64,000 bases of DNA from assembly GCA_903869675.1 (NCBI GenBank), contig CAIQAB010000013.1, forward strand, positions 8,001-72,000. The letters run 5' to 3'. A model generated the notes under the pieces. It saw only the letters and a program-made list of their open reading frames with translations, was not told where the DNA came from and ran no database searches. The position numbers and the translations under genes are program-made. The number at the start of each line of letters is the position of its first letter. The stretch's first letter is position 1. Positions 54,592-63,180 of this stretch are shown here, in pieces. Source of the stretch: an uncultured Verrucomicrobiota bacterium. GTDB taxonomy: Bacteria > Verrucomicrobiota > Verrucomicrobiia > Opitutales > Opitutaceae.

Positions 54592-55368
54592 ATGAAAATC
54601 ATGCCCCCTTCCTGCGGAGTTCGTGTTCAGTCCAGGTCTCTGATGAGAGGCTTTACCTTGATCGAACTGCTCACCGTGATCGCCATTATCGGCATTCTGG
54701 CCGCGATCATTATTCCTACGGTCAGCAAAGTAAGATCCACCGCCCGCAGGGCGCAATGCGTGGCCAGGCTGCGCCAGTGGGGAACGGCTGTGCGTCTATT
54801 TGCCAACGATAACAAGGGCATGGTCGCCCTTTACAACAAGAGCGGCACCGATCAGCTGCTCTACAGCCAATATTTCGGGCAACTGTATATGGTCGATGGA
54901 TACGGTAATAAGGTTATGGCCCAGGTCGCGATGGCCCAATGTCCGGTTGCGGTGGCGGCAAAACTGCCGACAACCGATGCGAACTATCGCGCTCGTGATT
55001 ACGCTTTTGTGAAGCCCGTCGGATCGAACAAGAAAATTATCGGCGCGTCGGTCGGTCTCCCGCTGGAAACTGGCATCGATGCCTACAATTTGAGCGAGTC
55101 AGCCAGTCCCTCCCGGCTTATTTTAATGGCCGAGATTTTTGCGCCTACGAATGATCACTTTGTGATCGATTGCTCATCCGGTGCCAGCGCCTTGCAATCT
55201 CCGGTCCAGGCGATGCAGATCAACGCGGATTCCAGTTTGGTGCGGCACGGCGGAAGTGCCAATATGCTATGGCTTGACGGACACGTGAGCACTGTCGGTT
55301 CGGCGGATACAATGTTTACCAATCCAGCGAACAGAACCCTCATGACCAGCTGGGTTACCCTCAGGTAA
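54592..55368 (+). CDS. Type II secretion-like pseudopilin, H-X9-DG family
   Basis: The 258-residue protein has a type IV prepilin leader ending ...SLMRG with cleavage before [22 protein letters not shown], the hydrophobic N-terminal helix with conserved Glu at +5, then a soluble domain. The C-terminus contains His-X9-Asp-Gly ([15 protein letters not shown]), the mark of a large family expanded in Verrucomicrobiota, Planctomycetota and Lentisphaerota. These are thought to be minor or specialised pseudopilins of a type II-like system. The soluble domain is unusually short on Trp and carries one Cys in the helix-proximal region. It lies 61 bases before a GH28 gene, so it may assist export of, or surface contact with, pectin. 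Confidence 0.92.
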   Translation: MKIMPPSCGVRVQSRSLMRGFTLIELLTVIAIIGILAAIIIPTVSKVRSTARRAQCVARLRQWGTAVRLFANDNKGMVALYNKSGTDQLLYSQYFGQLYMVDGYGNKVMAQVAMAQCPVAVAAKLPTTDANYRARDYAFVKPVGSNKKIIGASVGLPLETGIDAYNLSESASPSRLILMAEIFAPTNDHFVIDCSSGASALQSPVQAMQINADSSLVRHGGSANMLWLDGHVSTVGSADTMFTNPANRTLMTSWVTLR

Positions 55369-55429
55369 GCCTGTGATTTTTGCTGCTCTCCGGCGAGGTT
55401 CGGGGCCGCGTAATTTTTGCCCAGCCCAT

Positions 55430-56776
55430 ATGTCATTACCCCGCTCTTCGTCATTCGCGCTCGCCATCCTCACTGGTTTGCTGGCCGCGCCAAGTCTCCA
55501 TGCTGCTTCAGGCTTCTCGCCTGAGTTGCCCGTAATCCCCGCGCACAGCTTTAACCTCAAGGATTTCGGCGCGGTCCCCAATGACGGACTGGACGACACC
55601 GCCGCCTTTACCAAGGCCCTCGCGGCAGTCACCGAAGCCGGGGGCGGCCGTCTCGTGGTCGCCCCTGGGGACTACCAGACGGGGCATCTCGCTCTCGTCA
55701 GTCATCTTGATCTGCACCTCGAAAAAGGTGCCCGCCTTGTCTTCTCCACCGACCCCGAGGCCTATCGCATCAAGGACCGCAAGTTCCGCCCGCTCGTCCT
55801 GGCCTCCTCGGTTGAGGACCTCGCCATCACCGGCGAAGGCGTGCTCGACGGCCAGGGTCAGGCGTTGTGGACGGAGGCCCGAGCCTTCAAGGACGCTGCC
55901 CGCGCCCGTGGAGATTCACAGGAAGAAATCGGCCGCCCCCGGTTGTTGATCATCGAAAAGTCCAAACGTATTCTCGTCTCGGGCGTCACCCTGACCAACT
56001 CGCCTCAATTCCACTTCATCCCGTCCCGTTGCGAGGACGTGACCATCCGTGATGTCACGGTGCGCGCTCCGCACACCGCGCCCAACACCGACGGCATCGA
56101 TCCCGCCGCATCGAAGCGCGTCTTGATCACCGGTTGCACCATCGATACCGGCGACGACAACATCGCCATCAAGTCGGGAAATCCTGAATACGGCCCGACC
56201 GAAGACGTGTTGATCGAGAAATGCACCTTCCTCGGCGGCCACGGCATGTCCATCGGCAGCGAGACCAACGGCGGTGTGCGCAATGTCACGGTGCGCGATT
56301 GCGTTTTCGACGGAACCGAGGCCGGCATCCGGATGAAGTCCTGCCGTGGACGCGGCGGGGTGGCCGAGAATCTGACCTACGAAAATCTCACGCTTCGCAA
56401 CGTGGAGGTGGCGATCCAGATCACCAGTTACTATCCCAACAAAACGACGCCGAAACCTGGCGTGATCGACCTCGCGCCCGCCGCACGTGATCCGCGCACT
56501 CCGGCTTGGAAAAACGTCATCATCCGTGATGTTCGTTCCACCGGAGGCACCAAGACGGCTGGCATCATCATCGGCCTGCCGGAGGAGCCTGTCGCCGGCA
56601 TCGCGATGGAAAACGTCCTCATCGAGGCCCCGCTCGGCCTTCGGCTCGTCAATGCCCGCGGAATTACGCTCAAGAACGTCGAAATAAAAGCGGAAAAGGG
56701 CGATGCCTGGCTGGTCGAATCCACTGCCGAGGCTCCACGGATCCTGCCCGCAACAGTTCCTTTCGCGAAGGAATAG
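55430..56776 (+). CDS. GH28 family hydrolase (polygalacturonase type)
   Basis: I start at the ATG at 55430 because it gives a clean signal peptide (SSFALAILTGLLAAPSLHAA) in a 448-residue protein; an earlier in-frame ATG at 55373 adds 19 residues without motif value. The helix begins FNLKDFGAVPNDGLDDTAAFTKAL. The active site is the classical form: NTDGIDPAAS (Asp221), GDDN (Asp242, Asp243), GHGM (His271) and IRMKSCRGRGG. This NTD...GDDNIAIKSG..GHGMSIGSE arrangement is the endo-polygalacturonase/plant-pathogen type more than the two GH28 proteins of operon II. It lies 19 bases upstream of the tagaturonate epimerase gene. Confidence 0.95.
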   Translation: MSLPRSSSFALAILTGLLAAPSLHAASGFSPELPVIPAHSFNLKDFGAVPNDGLDDTAAFTKALAAVTEAGGGRLVVAPGDYQTGHLALVSHLDLHLEKGARLVFSTDPEAYRIKDRKFRPLVLASSVEDLAITGEGVLDGQGQALWTEARAFKDAARARGDSQEEIGRPRLLIIEKSKRILVSGVTLTNSPQFHFIPSRCEDVTIRDVTVRAPHTAPNTDGIDPAASKRVLITGCTIDTGDDNIAIKSGNPEYGPTEDVLIEKCTFLGGHGMSIGSETNGGVRNVTVRDCVFDGTEAGIRMKSCRGRGGVAENLTYENLTLRNVEVAIQITSYYPNKTTPKPGVIDLAPAARDPRTPAWKNVIIRDVRSTGGTKTAGIIIGLPEEPVAGIAMENVLIEAPLGLRLVNARGITLKNVEIKAEKGDAWLVESTAEAPRILPATVPFAKE

Positions 56777-56795
56777 TCTTTACCGCCAAACCATC

Positions 56796-58661
56796 ATGTT
56801 CGTTCGCCTTAACACCGTTCTGCTCAGGGATAATATCCGGATCGCGCATAATCCATGCGTGAGCCCCGATTTCTGTCTGGATTGGCTGGCGTTGCGCGCC
56901 CGGGTTCTCGCTGGCGATTCGCTCACGGTCTGGAGTCAAAGCAGTTTCGGCACGGCTCACGGGGTGTGGACATTGCTCGAGGATTCGGCGACGGGTGACT
57001 GTGCCTGGCGGCTTGAGGCGAATCCGGAGCTGGCAACCGCCGGCGCACTCGCCGCCCTTTCGCAAGGCGTCGCTGGCGACGGTCGCCGCGTTTATTTCCC
57101 CGCCACGTGGGGCAACCTTCTCGCGCTCAAAAACCATATTCTCGAGGCCGACCCCGACTCCACGGTGTTTCCCTCCGCCGGTGGCAACCTCGGCCGCGGG
57201 ACACTCGGTGTCGGCGCCCGTTTCACCACGTTGCACTGGCCGGCGGTCGAGTGGACCATGGCGGCACTCGGAATCGGCCTGACCGCCAATCAAAACTCGA
57301 TCCCGCGTGAACTCGTCTACGACGTGGAGGCCATGCTTGATGGCCGTCTCGACACCGTTCCCTTTCCTTTCATCGGCACCAACGTGCCGGAGGGGCATCA
57401 AGGCCAGAGCGTCGAGGGCATGAGCCACGGCTGCGTGCTTTCAAAGCTGAAGAACGGCTTCCACCACCGCCGCATCGCGTGGTCCTTCAACGCCGACCAC
57501 CAGCCCATCGGCGGCAAGTTCGACGTCCGCGAGGATGCCCTCGTGCGCGGCTGCCTGCTGGCCAGCTACATCACCTTCGACCTCTCGCCCGAGCTCGCCG
57601 CCGGCACCCGCGCGCGCCTGGCCGACATCGACGCCAGCCTCGTGGCCAAGGTCCGCGCCCGCGTCGCCGCCGCCGGCCTGACCCTCGACGAGACCGCCTT
57701 CACCGCCCTGCTCGAATCCGTCTGGCCGTCCATGGCCAAGATGAAGCGCCGCGACGAAAAATACGCCGCCGCCCGCGCCGCCGCGTTCACCGTCCCCGAG
57801 GGCCGCGCCTACCTGCGCGAACTGTCCATCGACGAGCTGCCCGGCCTGACCACGCCCGAGACCACCGCCGTCATGCTCGCGCTGTGCGAGGCCCTGGGCA
57901 TGAAAATCCACTTCGTCGCCCCGGCCTTCGGTTTCCAGAAGAACATGCCCTATCCCGACAACGTCGCCCTGCGCGCGTTGATCGAGAAACAATGGGCCGT
58001 CTGCCGCGCTTTCGAGGTCGGCATCGGCTTCCACTCCGGCTCAGGCAAATCCGCCGAGAACTACCAGGTGATGGGCGCCGTCACCGGCTCCCGCCTCGAG
58101 ATCAAGACCTCCGGTCGCTACACCTACGAAATGGGCCGCGCCCTCTTCGCCTCGCGCGACGCCGGCGACCAGGCCCTCTGGCGCGACTGGTATCGCTTCA
58201 CCGTCGAGCTCGCCCTCGCCGGCGCCTTCGCCGCCGACGCCACTGAACGCAAGATGGCCCGCAGCTTCATCCTCGACGCCCTCTCCAAGGCCGGCGCCCC
58301 GGCCGCCGAAGCTACCGTCTTCGCCGACGCCGCGTCCGCCCGCGCCGCGATCGAGGCCCTGCCCGCCAGCCCCGAGCACATGTTCTGGTTTGAATACAAC
58401 TTCCTCTACGTCCTGGCCGCCGACGGCCGCGCGGAGAAGGCCGCCCTCGGCGACCACACCGCCGCCGGTTACCGCCAGCGCGCCCGCTTCTACGCGATCA
58501 GCGAGGAGGGCCGGCTGGGCTTCGCCAAAAACATCGCCGCCTACCTGCTCTTCCTCGCGGAAAACACCGGCCTTGCCCCCGCCGCGCGCGTCGCCGAGGC
58601 CCGCGCCCGGCTCGACGCCACGCCCAGCCTAGCCGCCTTCCACGCCGCCATCGGCGGGTAA
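56796..58661 (+). CDS. uxaE: Tagaturonate epimerase (UxaE family)
   Basis: UxaE epimerises D-tagaturonate to D-fructuronate, letting galacturonate feed into the glucuronate branch without tagaturonate reductase. The ATG at 56796 gives 621 residues; in-frame codons before it overlap the GH28 gene. The C-terminal half matches remembered Thermotoga UxaE: a LSIDELPGLTTPE segment near residue 350, then RAFEVGIGFHSGSGKSAENY with His413, then TGSRLEIKTSGRYTYEMGRAL. The N-terminal part (WSQSSFGTAHG; FTTLHWPAVEWTMAALG) is longer and more divergent than in Thermotoga (about 480 residues). No signal peptide; cytoplasmic. It ends an operon with a secreted GH28, and is followed by a strong terminator. Confidence 0.8.
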   Translation: MFVRLNTVLLRDNIRIAHNPCVSPDFCLDWLALRARVLAGDSLTVWSQSSFGTAHGVWTLLEDSATGDCAWRLEANPELATAGALAALSQGVAGDGRRVYFPATWGNLLALKNHILEADPDSTVFPSAGGNLGRGTLGVGARFTTLHWPAVEWTMAALGIGLTANQNSIPRELVYDVEAMLDGRLDTVPFPFIGTNVPEGHQGQSVEGMSHGCVLSKLKNGFHHRRIAWSFNADHQPIGGKFDVREDALVRGCLLASYITFDLSPELAAGTRARLADIDASLVAKVRARVAAAGLTLDETAFTALLESVWPSMAKMKRRDEKYAAARAAAFTVPEGRAYLRELSIDELPGLTTPETTAVMLALCEALGMKIHFVAPAFGFQKNMPYPDNVALRALIEKQWAVCRAFEVGIGFHSGSGKSAENYQVMGAVTGSRLEIKTSGRYTYEMGRALFASRDAGDQALWRDWYRFTVELALAGAFAADATERKMARSFILDALSKAGAPAAEATVFADAASARAAIEALPASPEHMFWFEYNFLYVLAADGRAEKAALGDHTAAGYRQRARFYAISEEGRLGFAKNIAAYLLFLAENTGLAPAARVAEARARLDATPSLAAFHAAIGG

Positions 58662-58694
58662 AGGGCCCCAAGCAGCCCGCGCCACCGGGCGACC

Positions 58695-58736
58695 ATGCGC
58701 CCGCCGTGATTCTTCGCGGCGGGCGCATTTTCCTTT
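58695..58736 (+). terminator. Rho-independent terminator after uxaE
   Basis: A perfect 12-bp GC-rich stem (ATGCGCCCGCCG at 58695-58706 with its complement at 58717-58728), a 10-base loop and a TTTTCCTTT tail. It lies in the 78-base gap between the convergent ends of uxaE and hsdR and may stop transcription from both sides. Confidence 0.9.
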
Positions 58737-58739
58737 AAC

Positions 58740-61073
58740 CTACGGCGCCTCTGCGGCGTAGAGATATCGCTGAAATCCGGCGAAAGCCTTGGCGATCTCC
58801 TCGGGCCGCCCTCCGAGGTCGGCCACGGCATCGGCGATGGAGTCGCGATACTTTAGCCGGAGCAAGGGGTTCAGCTTGGCTTGCTCCAGCTCCGACACTC
58901 CTTGCCGGACATAGTGGTCGAGCACGAAGTCGAGAAAGGCCCGCTGCTTGGCCCCGAAAGCGGAGTTGATATACACCCGCGCCTGCTTCGCGCGCTCGGT
59001 CCTCGTGACGGTCGGCGAGAGGTAGGCCACATACGCGAGCACGTCGAAGAGATCGCTGTTCTCGGCGTCGATGAGCTGCTGCATCGCCACCAGCTTGTCG
59101 TGACCGAAATCCTTGTCGGCCAGACCTTGCAGAAGCCTGGCCCGCGTATCCGGTGCGCTCCACAACGCGCGGAGTTCCGCCTCGCTCTGGAAAAAGTCGG
59201 GCAGCTTGCCGAAGAGCAGCTCCATGAACTGCTGCGCGCTCATCGGCGTGCCGTCGGGATGCCAGAAGCTGGTCATCATCATGTGCTGGATGGTGCGCTC
59301 TTTACCGTCCGCGAGCTTGATCTTAGCCTTCACGCTACGGGGCTGCGGCTCCGTGACGGGAGGCGGTTCTGCGGGCGGCGTCGACTGTTCGGCGGGCGCG
59401 GACGGCACCACGGGCTCGACCGGTTCGCCGTCCCATTCGGGGTCGAGGAAGTTGAGGTGCGCCTTCACGAAATCATGGATCGTGAAGTAGTCCTTGCCGT
59501 CGAAGAGCCGGGTGCCGCGACCGATGATCTGCTTGAACTCGATCATGTTCGAGACCGGCCGCAGCAGCACGATGTTGCGCACGTTGCGGGCGTCCACGCC
59601 GGTGGAGAGCTTTTGCGACGTGGTCAGGATCGTCGGGATCGTTTTCTCGTTGTCCTGGAAATCACGGAGGTGCTGATCGCCGAGCGCACCGTCGTCCGCC
59701 GTCACCCGCTGGCTGTAGTTCGGGTCCTTGCTGGCCTTGAGCTGGTTGACGAGGTCGCGCACGAGCAGCGCGTGGGCTTGGTTGGCGCAGAAGACGAGGG
59801 TCTTTTCCGTCTGGTTGATCTCGGAGAGGAAGATCTCCACCCGCTTCCTTTCGCGTTCGCGGATCTCGATGCTGCGGTTGAAATCGCCTTCGAGGTAGCG
59901 TTTGCCGGGCTCGATCTCGCCCTCCATCACCGCGTCGTCGGGCGTGTAAACGTAGTCGTCCAGCGTGGTCTGGATCTGCTTCACCCGGAAAGGCGTGAGG
60001 AAGCCGTCGTTGATGCCCTCCTTGAGCGAGTAGATGAAGACCGGTTCGCCGAAGTAGGCGTAGGTATCGACGTTGTTTTTCCGCTTGGGCGTGGCGGTGA
60101 GGCCGAGCTGCACCGCCGGGGAGAAATACTCCAGAATCTCGCGCCAGCTGCTCTCGTCGTTGGCGCCGCCGCGGTGACACTCGTCGATGACGATGAAGTC
60201 GAAAAAATCCGCCGGGTATTCGCCGAAGTAGGGCGTGTCGTCTGGCCCCGACATGAAGGTCTGGAAGATGGTGAAGAACAGGCTGCCGTTCTTCAGGACC
60301 TTGCCCTTCTTGCGGATATCCTCCGGCTTGATGCGCACCAGCGCGTCGTCGGCGAAGGCGGCGAACGAGGTGAAATCGTTGTAGGCCTGGGTCGCGAGGG
60401 TGTTGCGGTCGGCGAGGAAAAGGATGCGCGGACGGCGGGTCGGTTCGCCCGGCTGCTTCCAATCACCGAGATTCCAGCGGGCCTGGAACAGCTTCCACAC
60501 GATCTGGAACGCGATGGAGGTTTTGCCCGTGCCGGTGGCGAGCGTGAGCAGAATGCGCGCGTGCTCGCCGGCGATGCGCTCCAGCACGCGGTTGACCGCG
60601 ATTTCCTGGTAAAACCGCAGCGTCCAACTGCCGCTCTTGTCGGGCGACGACACGGCGGCGAAGCGGTCGCGCCATGCGTTCGCCTCGGCGAAGGTCCGAG
60701 CCCAGAGTTCGTCCGGCGACGGATAGGCGGCGACCTCCCCCTCCTCGGCCGTTCCCAGGTCCATGGCGTAGAGGCCCTTTCCGTTGGTCGCGTAGGTGAA
60801 GCGGATCGCCAGCTTGGCGGCGTAGTCCTTGGCCTGGCCGACGCCCTCGGTGAGTTCCTCGTCCCACGCCTTGGCCTCGACGACGGCGAGCTTGGTGTTG
60901 CGATAGACCAGCACGTAGTCGGCGATGTCCGCCTTGCCCCGCCGCCCGCGCCCCTCGATGCGACCGGCGGTGATGCGGTGCTCGCGCAGGATCTTGCTGC
61001 CCTCGACGACGCCCCAGCCCGCCGCCTTCAAGGCGGGGTCGATGTGCTCGGCGCGCGTCTCGGCTTCGTTCAT
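58740..61073 (-). CDS. hsdR: Type I restriction enzyme R subunit (translocase-nuclease)
   Basis: The 777-residue protein has an N-terminal PD-(D/E)XK nuclease (KADIADYVLVYRNTKLAVVEAK: Asp49, Glu66, Lys68) and two RecA-like motor domains. The motor shows Walker A LATGTGKTS (about residue 176), the DEAD-box variant DECHRGG (about 294), LTATPKRKNN, and motif VI QIIGRGTRLFDGKDYFTIHD. An EcoEI-type C-terminal domain follows, with a Pro/Glu-rich linker near 565-590. It would translocate and cut DNA not modified at the HsdS-determined site. All motifs look intact. Last gene of the minus-strand locus; it starts 1 base after the nuclease gene stops. Confidence 0.95.
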   Translation of the reverse strand: MNEAETRAEHIDPALKAAGWGVVEGSKILREHRITAGRIEGRGRRGKADIADYVLVYRNTKLAVVEAKAWDEELTEGVGQAKDYAAKLAIRFTYATNGKGLYAMDLGTAEEGEVAAYPSPDELWARTFAEANAWRDRFAAVSSPDKSGSWTLRFYQEIAVNRVLERIAGEHARILLTLATGTGKTSIAFQIVWKLFQARWNLGDWKQPGEPTRRPRILFLADRNTLATQAYNDFTSFAAFADDALVRIKPEDIRKKGKVLKNGSLFFTIFQTFMSGPDDTPYFGEYPADFFDFIVIDECHRGGANDESSWREILEYFSPAVQLGLTATPKRKNNVDTYAYFGEPVFIYSLKEGINDGFLTPFRVKQIQTTLDDYVYTPDDAVMEGEIEPGKRYLEGDFNRSIEIRERERKRVEIFLSEINQTEKTLVFCANQAHALLVRDLVNQLKASKDPNYSQRVTADDGALGDQHLRDFQDNEKTIPTILTTSQKLSTGVDARNVRNIVLLRPVSNMIEFKQIIGRGTRLFDGKDYFTIHDFVKAHLNFLDPEWDGEPVEPVVPSAPAEQSTPPAEPPPVTEPQPRSVKAKIKLADGKERTIQHMMMTSFWHPDGTPMSAQQFMELLFGKLPDFFQSEAELRALWSAPDTRARLLQGLADKDFGHDKLVAMQQLIDAENSDLFDVLAYVAYLSPTVTRTERAKQARVYINSAFGAKQRAFLDFVLDHYVRQGVSELEQAKLNPLLRLKYRDSIADAVADLGGRPEEIAKAFAGFQRYLYAAEAP

Positions 61074-61074
61074 A

Positions 61075-61998
61075 TCACGCCTTCACCAACTTGAAGCTCA
61101 CTTGGTAGCGGTAGAAGGTGACGCTCGGCGTCATTGCCAGAGCGCGCCGGATTCGTTGGTCGTCCTCGTGCGCGATGACCACGCCCAGCACCGTCTGCCC
61201 TTCCTCGGCTAACTCGTCCCGCACAAAGCTCATGTAGCGAAGCGTCTGTCCCACGACCGCATCGCTGGCCCGGCCTTTCTTCAATTCCAAAACGAGCAGC
61301 CGCTTCTTGTCTTTGCTGATGGCTAGAATGTCGAGCGGGCCGGTATCGGTCTGGTATTGCTGCGCCTTTTCGCCGTCTTCCTCGTATATGTCGTAATCCT
61401 TGCCAAATTCGGTGTGCGGCCAGTTCTTGACCAGAAAATCCTCCAAATGCTCTTCCAAGGCGAAAGAGGATGGGTCTTCTACGGATACATCCGTCGAAAT
61501 AAGTTTCGGCACGGAGACACCGCCAATGAGCTTTTCAAGCTCCTCCCGATGCTTGCTGACGGTGCTGACCGTGCCGGTCGACCCTGTGGAGTTCCGCAAC
61601 GCCTCGCTCATGGAGGTTCGCTCGATTGTAACGTTTAGCCAGTTGACGGGGCGGCGATGGGGTAGGATGTCGCCGGGCTCGTAATAGTAGCCACCGTTGA
61701 CTTCTCCGACGCGATACTTGCCGGTGCCGTCGGGGCACAACACCACGTCTCCATTCTGAATCTGTTTGGATACCGTCCACAGCGCTGCGCAGGCCAGCCC
61801 CGCACCAATCTTGGTTTTTGTAGGATTGATCGCTAGGAAGACAGGGATGAACTCCTTGTTAAACTCCCGCCATTCCTCCGGCAGTTTGTTTGTGAGGTTT
61901 TGACGGATGTCGAAATCAGTCCCGATGAAGTTGCCGGCTATGCACTCCCCAGCGTGAACACTCTTCTGGCCCAGCATGACGCGATAATAGTTTTTCAT
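61075..61998 (-). CDS. PD-(D/E)XK nuclease with PUA/EVE-like N-terminal domain, restriction-associated
   Basis: The 307-residue protein has two parts. Residues ~80-125 (NGDVVLCPDGTGKYRVGEV, YYYEPGD, HRRPVNWL) look like the PUA/EVE-type fold found in restriction proteins that sense modified bases. Residues ~170-305 are a NucS/DUF91-like endonuclease: GPLDILAISKDKKRLLVLELKKG with Asp223, Glu238 and Lys240 forming PD-(D/E)XK, then QTLRYMSFVRDELAEEG. It lies directly upstream of hsdR (1-base gap) in the type I locus. It is not a standard type I subunit; it could be a modification-dependent or accessory nuclease. No signal peptide. Confidence 0.82.
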   Translation of the reverse strand: MKNYYRVMLGQKSVHAGECIAGNFIGTDFDIRQNLTNKLPEEWREFNKEFIPVFLAINPTKTKIGAGLACAALWTVSKQIQNGDVVLCPDGTGKYRVGEVNGGYYYEPGDILPHRRPVNWLNVTIERTSMSEALRNSTGSTGTVSTVSKHREELEKLIGGVSVPKLISTDVSVEDPSSFALEEHLEDFLVKNWPHTEFGKDYDIYEEDGEKAQQYQTDTGPLDILAISKDKKRLLVLELKKGRASDAVVGQTLRYMSFVRDELAEEGQTVLGVVIAHEDDQRIRRALAMTPSVTFYRYQVSFKLVKA

Positions 61999-62001
61999 AA
62001 A

Positions 62002-62112
62002 TTAGAGTTTTCCGGTGAAGGCTTGGTGCAGCAGCGACTTCTTCAACGCCTCCAGCGCGGCGTGCTTCCGCTCGTAGAGGCGGGCGAGGCGTTGGGTGGC
62101 GGGTCCGTTCAT
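62002..62112 (-). pseudogene. Duplicated 3'-terminal fragment of hsdS
   Basis: A 36-codon frame ends ERKHAALEALKKSLLHQAFTGKL, almost identical to the last residues of the real hsdS (63181). The shared DNA is 92 bases with 3 mismatches. Its ATG overlaps the TPR gene's stop (ATGA at 62109-62112), so it may be translated, but on its own it is only the last coiled-coil end of a specificity subunit. I call it a relic of hsdS recombination. Confidence 0.85.
62006..62097 (-). repeat. 92-bp direct repeat, copy 1 (hsdS tail)
   Basis: Matches 63185-63276 at 89 of 92 positions by eye. The two copies lie in the same orientation and bracket the TPR gene. Confidence 0.9.
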
Positions 62113-63179
62113 TTCTTGAAGTAGCTTTCGAAGTTGTCCCGGATGTAGCGGTTGAGTGGGTCTTGCGGGTCGAGGTCGATCGCGAAATCAATCGCCTTCC
62201 GCGCCTCCGCCCGTTCGCCGCATTGGATCAGGCACATGGCCATATTGCCCCACGCGCCAGCGTCCGCCGGCTCGACCTCCGTTGCCTCACGAGCAAATGG
62301 CAACGCCTCACGATGCTTCCCTTGTTCGCCCAGACACCGGACAATTTCGCGCAGCGTGTTGATGACGCCCGGTTGCAATTCATTCGCCTTGCGAAACGAC
62401 GCCTCCGCCTCGGTCAACCTTTTTAGAATCCGCAGGATTAGGCCTCGGGTAAAATGGGCGAAGGCCAGGTTCCGGCCCGGCCCGTTGGCAATCCTCTCTG
62501 CCTCCGGTAGCAGCCGGTGCTGCAACTCCTCGAATATCGGCGCTGCGCCCTCCGCATCGCCCAACGCTTTCAAAGGCTCGCTCTTGGCTTCGAGGTTCAG
62601 GGCGTCGTGGAAGATTTTCTCAAGCTGGGTGAACAGCGCCGCTTCAGTGTCGCCTTTCACCGCTGGCCGCCCCGCGAACACTTCCTTGCCGCTGATGAGG
62701 TCGAGATAAACATCGTTGCCGTCCTCGTGACGGAGGAACTTCAAGCGGTCGCCTTCCGTGCCGTCGGCGGCGAAGCCGGGGCGGTCACTCAGCGAGCCTT
62801 CAAGTTGCCAACCTTGTGGGACGGCAATCTGCGTGGGCCGCTGCCCCGACAGTGCGGCGGCGACGAGGTGTTTGTCGCCCTGCTTGATTCGCCCCACATG
62901 CAGCCACGGCGCGGGCACGGACGCGCCGCGCAGTTGGTCCACCACGGCGATGTCCACCGCTTGGCCATCCCGGCGGAAGATCAAGCCTCCCGCCTCCAGT
63001 ATGGATACGAATGCCTCCACATCGGCAGGCGTCATGAAGCCGACGCGGGCAAGATTATCATCGTAGCAGCAGGTTGCGTTCGGGATCGCGTGTTGAAAGG
63101 CAGGCCAGCCGCCTTGGAACCGCTCGGCGATGGCCGGGCGGCGGACGATGACAGAAATTGCTTCAACAAGGACGGCCAT
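62109..63179 (-). CDS. TPR protein embedded in the type I restriction locus
   Basis: The 356-residue protein has a distinct N-terminal domain (~1-100; MAVLVEAISVIVRRPAIAERF, CCYDDNLARVGFMTPADVEAFV, VDIAVVDQLRG) and a middle part with YLDLISGKEVFAGRP. The C-terminus has TPR repeats (~235-350), such as RILKRLTEAEASFRKANELQP, LGEQGKHREALPFAREATEVEP and LIQCGERAEARKAIDFAIDLDP. No signal peptide; cytoplasmic. I do not recognise a named family. It starts 1 base past the end of hsdS and sits between two 92-bp copies of the hsdS tail, so it behaves like an inserted cargo gene of the defence locus. Its role there is unknown. Confidence 0.82.
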   Translation of the reverse strand: MAVLVEAISVIVRRPAIAERFQGGWPAFQHAIPNATCCYDDNLARVGFMTPADVEAFVSILEAGGLIFRRDGQAVDIAVVDQLRGASVPAPWLHVGRIKQGDKHLVAAALSGQRPTQIAVPQGWQLEGSLSDRPGFAADGTEGDRLKFLRHEDGNDVYLDLISGKEVFAGRPAVKGDTEAALFTQLEKIFHDALNLEAKSEPLKALGDAEGAAPIFEELQHRLLPEAERIANGPGRNLAFAHFTRGLILRILKRLTEAEASFRKANELQPGVINTLREIVRCLGEQGKHREALPFAREATEVEPADAGAWGNMAMCLIQCGERAEARKAIDFAIDLDPQDPLNRYIRDNFESYFKK

Positions 63180-63180
63180 A

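Noticed and set aside
58881-61094. Long plus-strand open frame (about 740 codons) opposite hsdR
   Set aside because: Antisense shadow of a gene whose nuclease and helicase motifs are complete; the product has low-complexity Val/Leu/Gly/Arg sequence.
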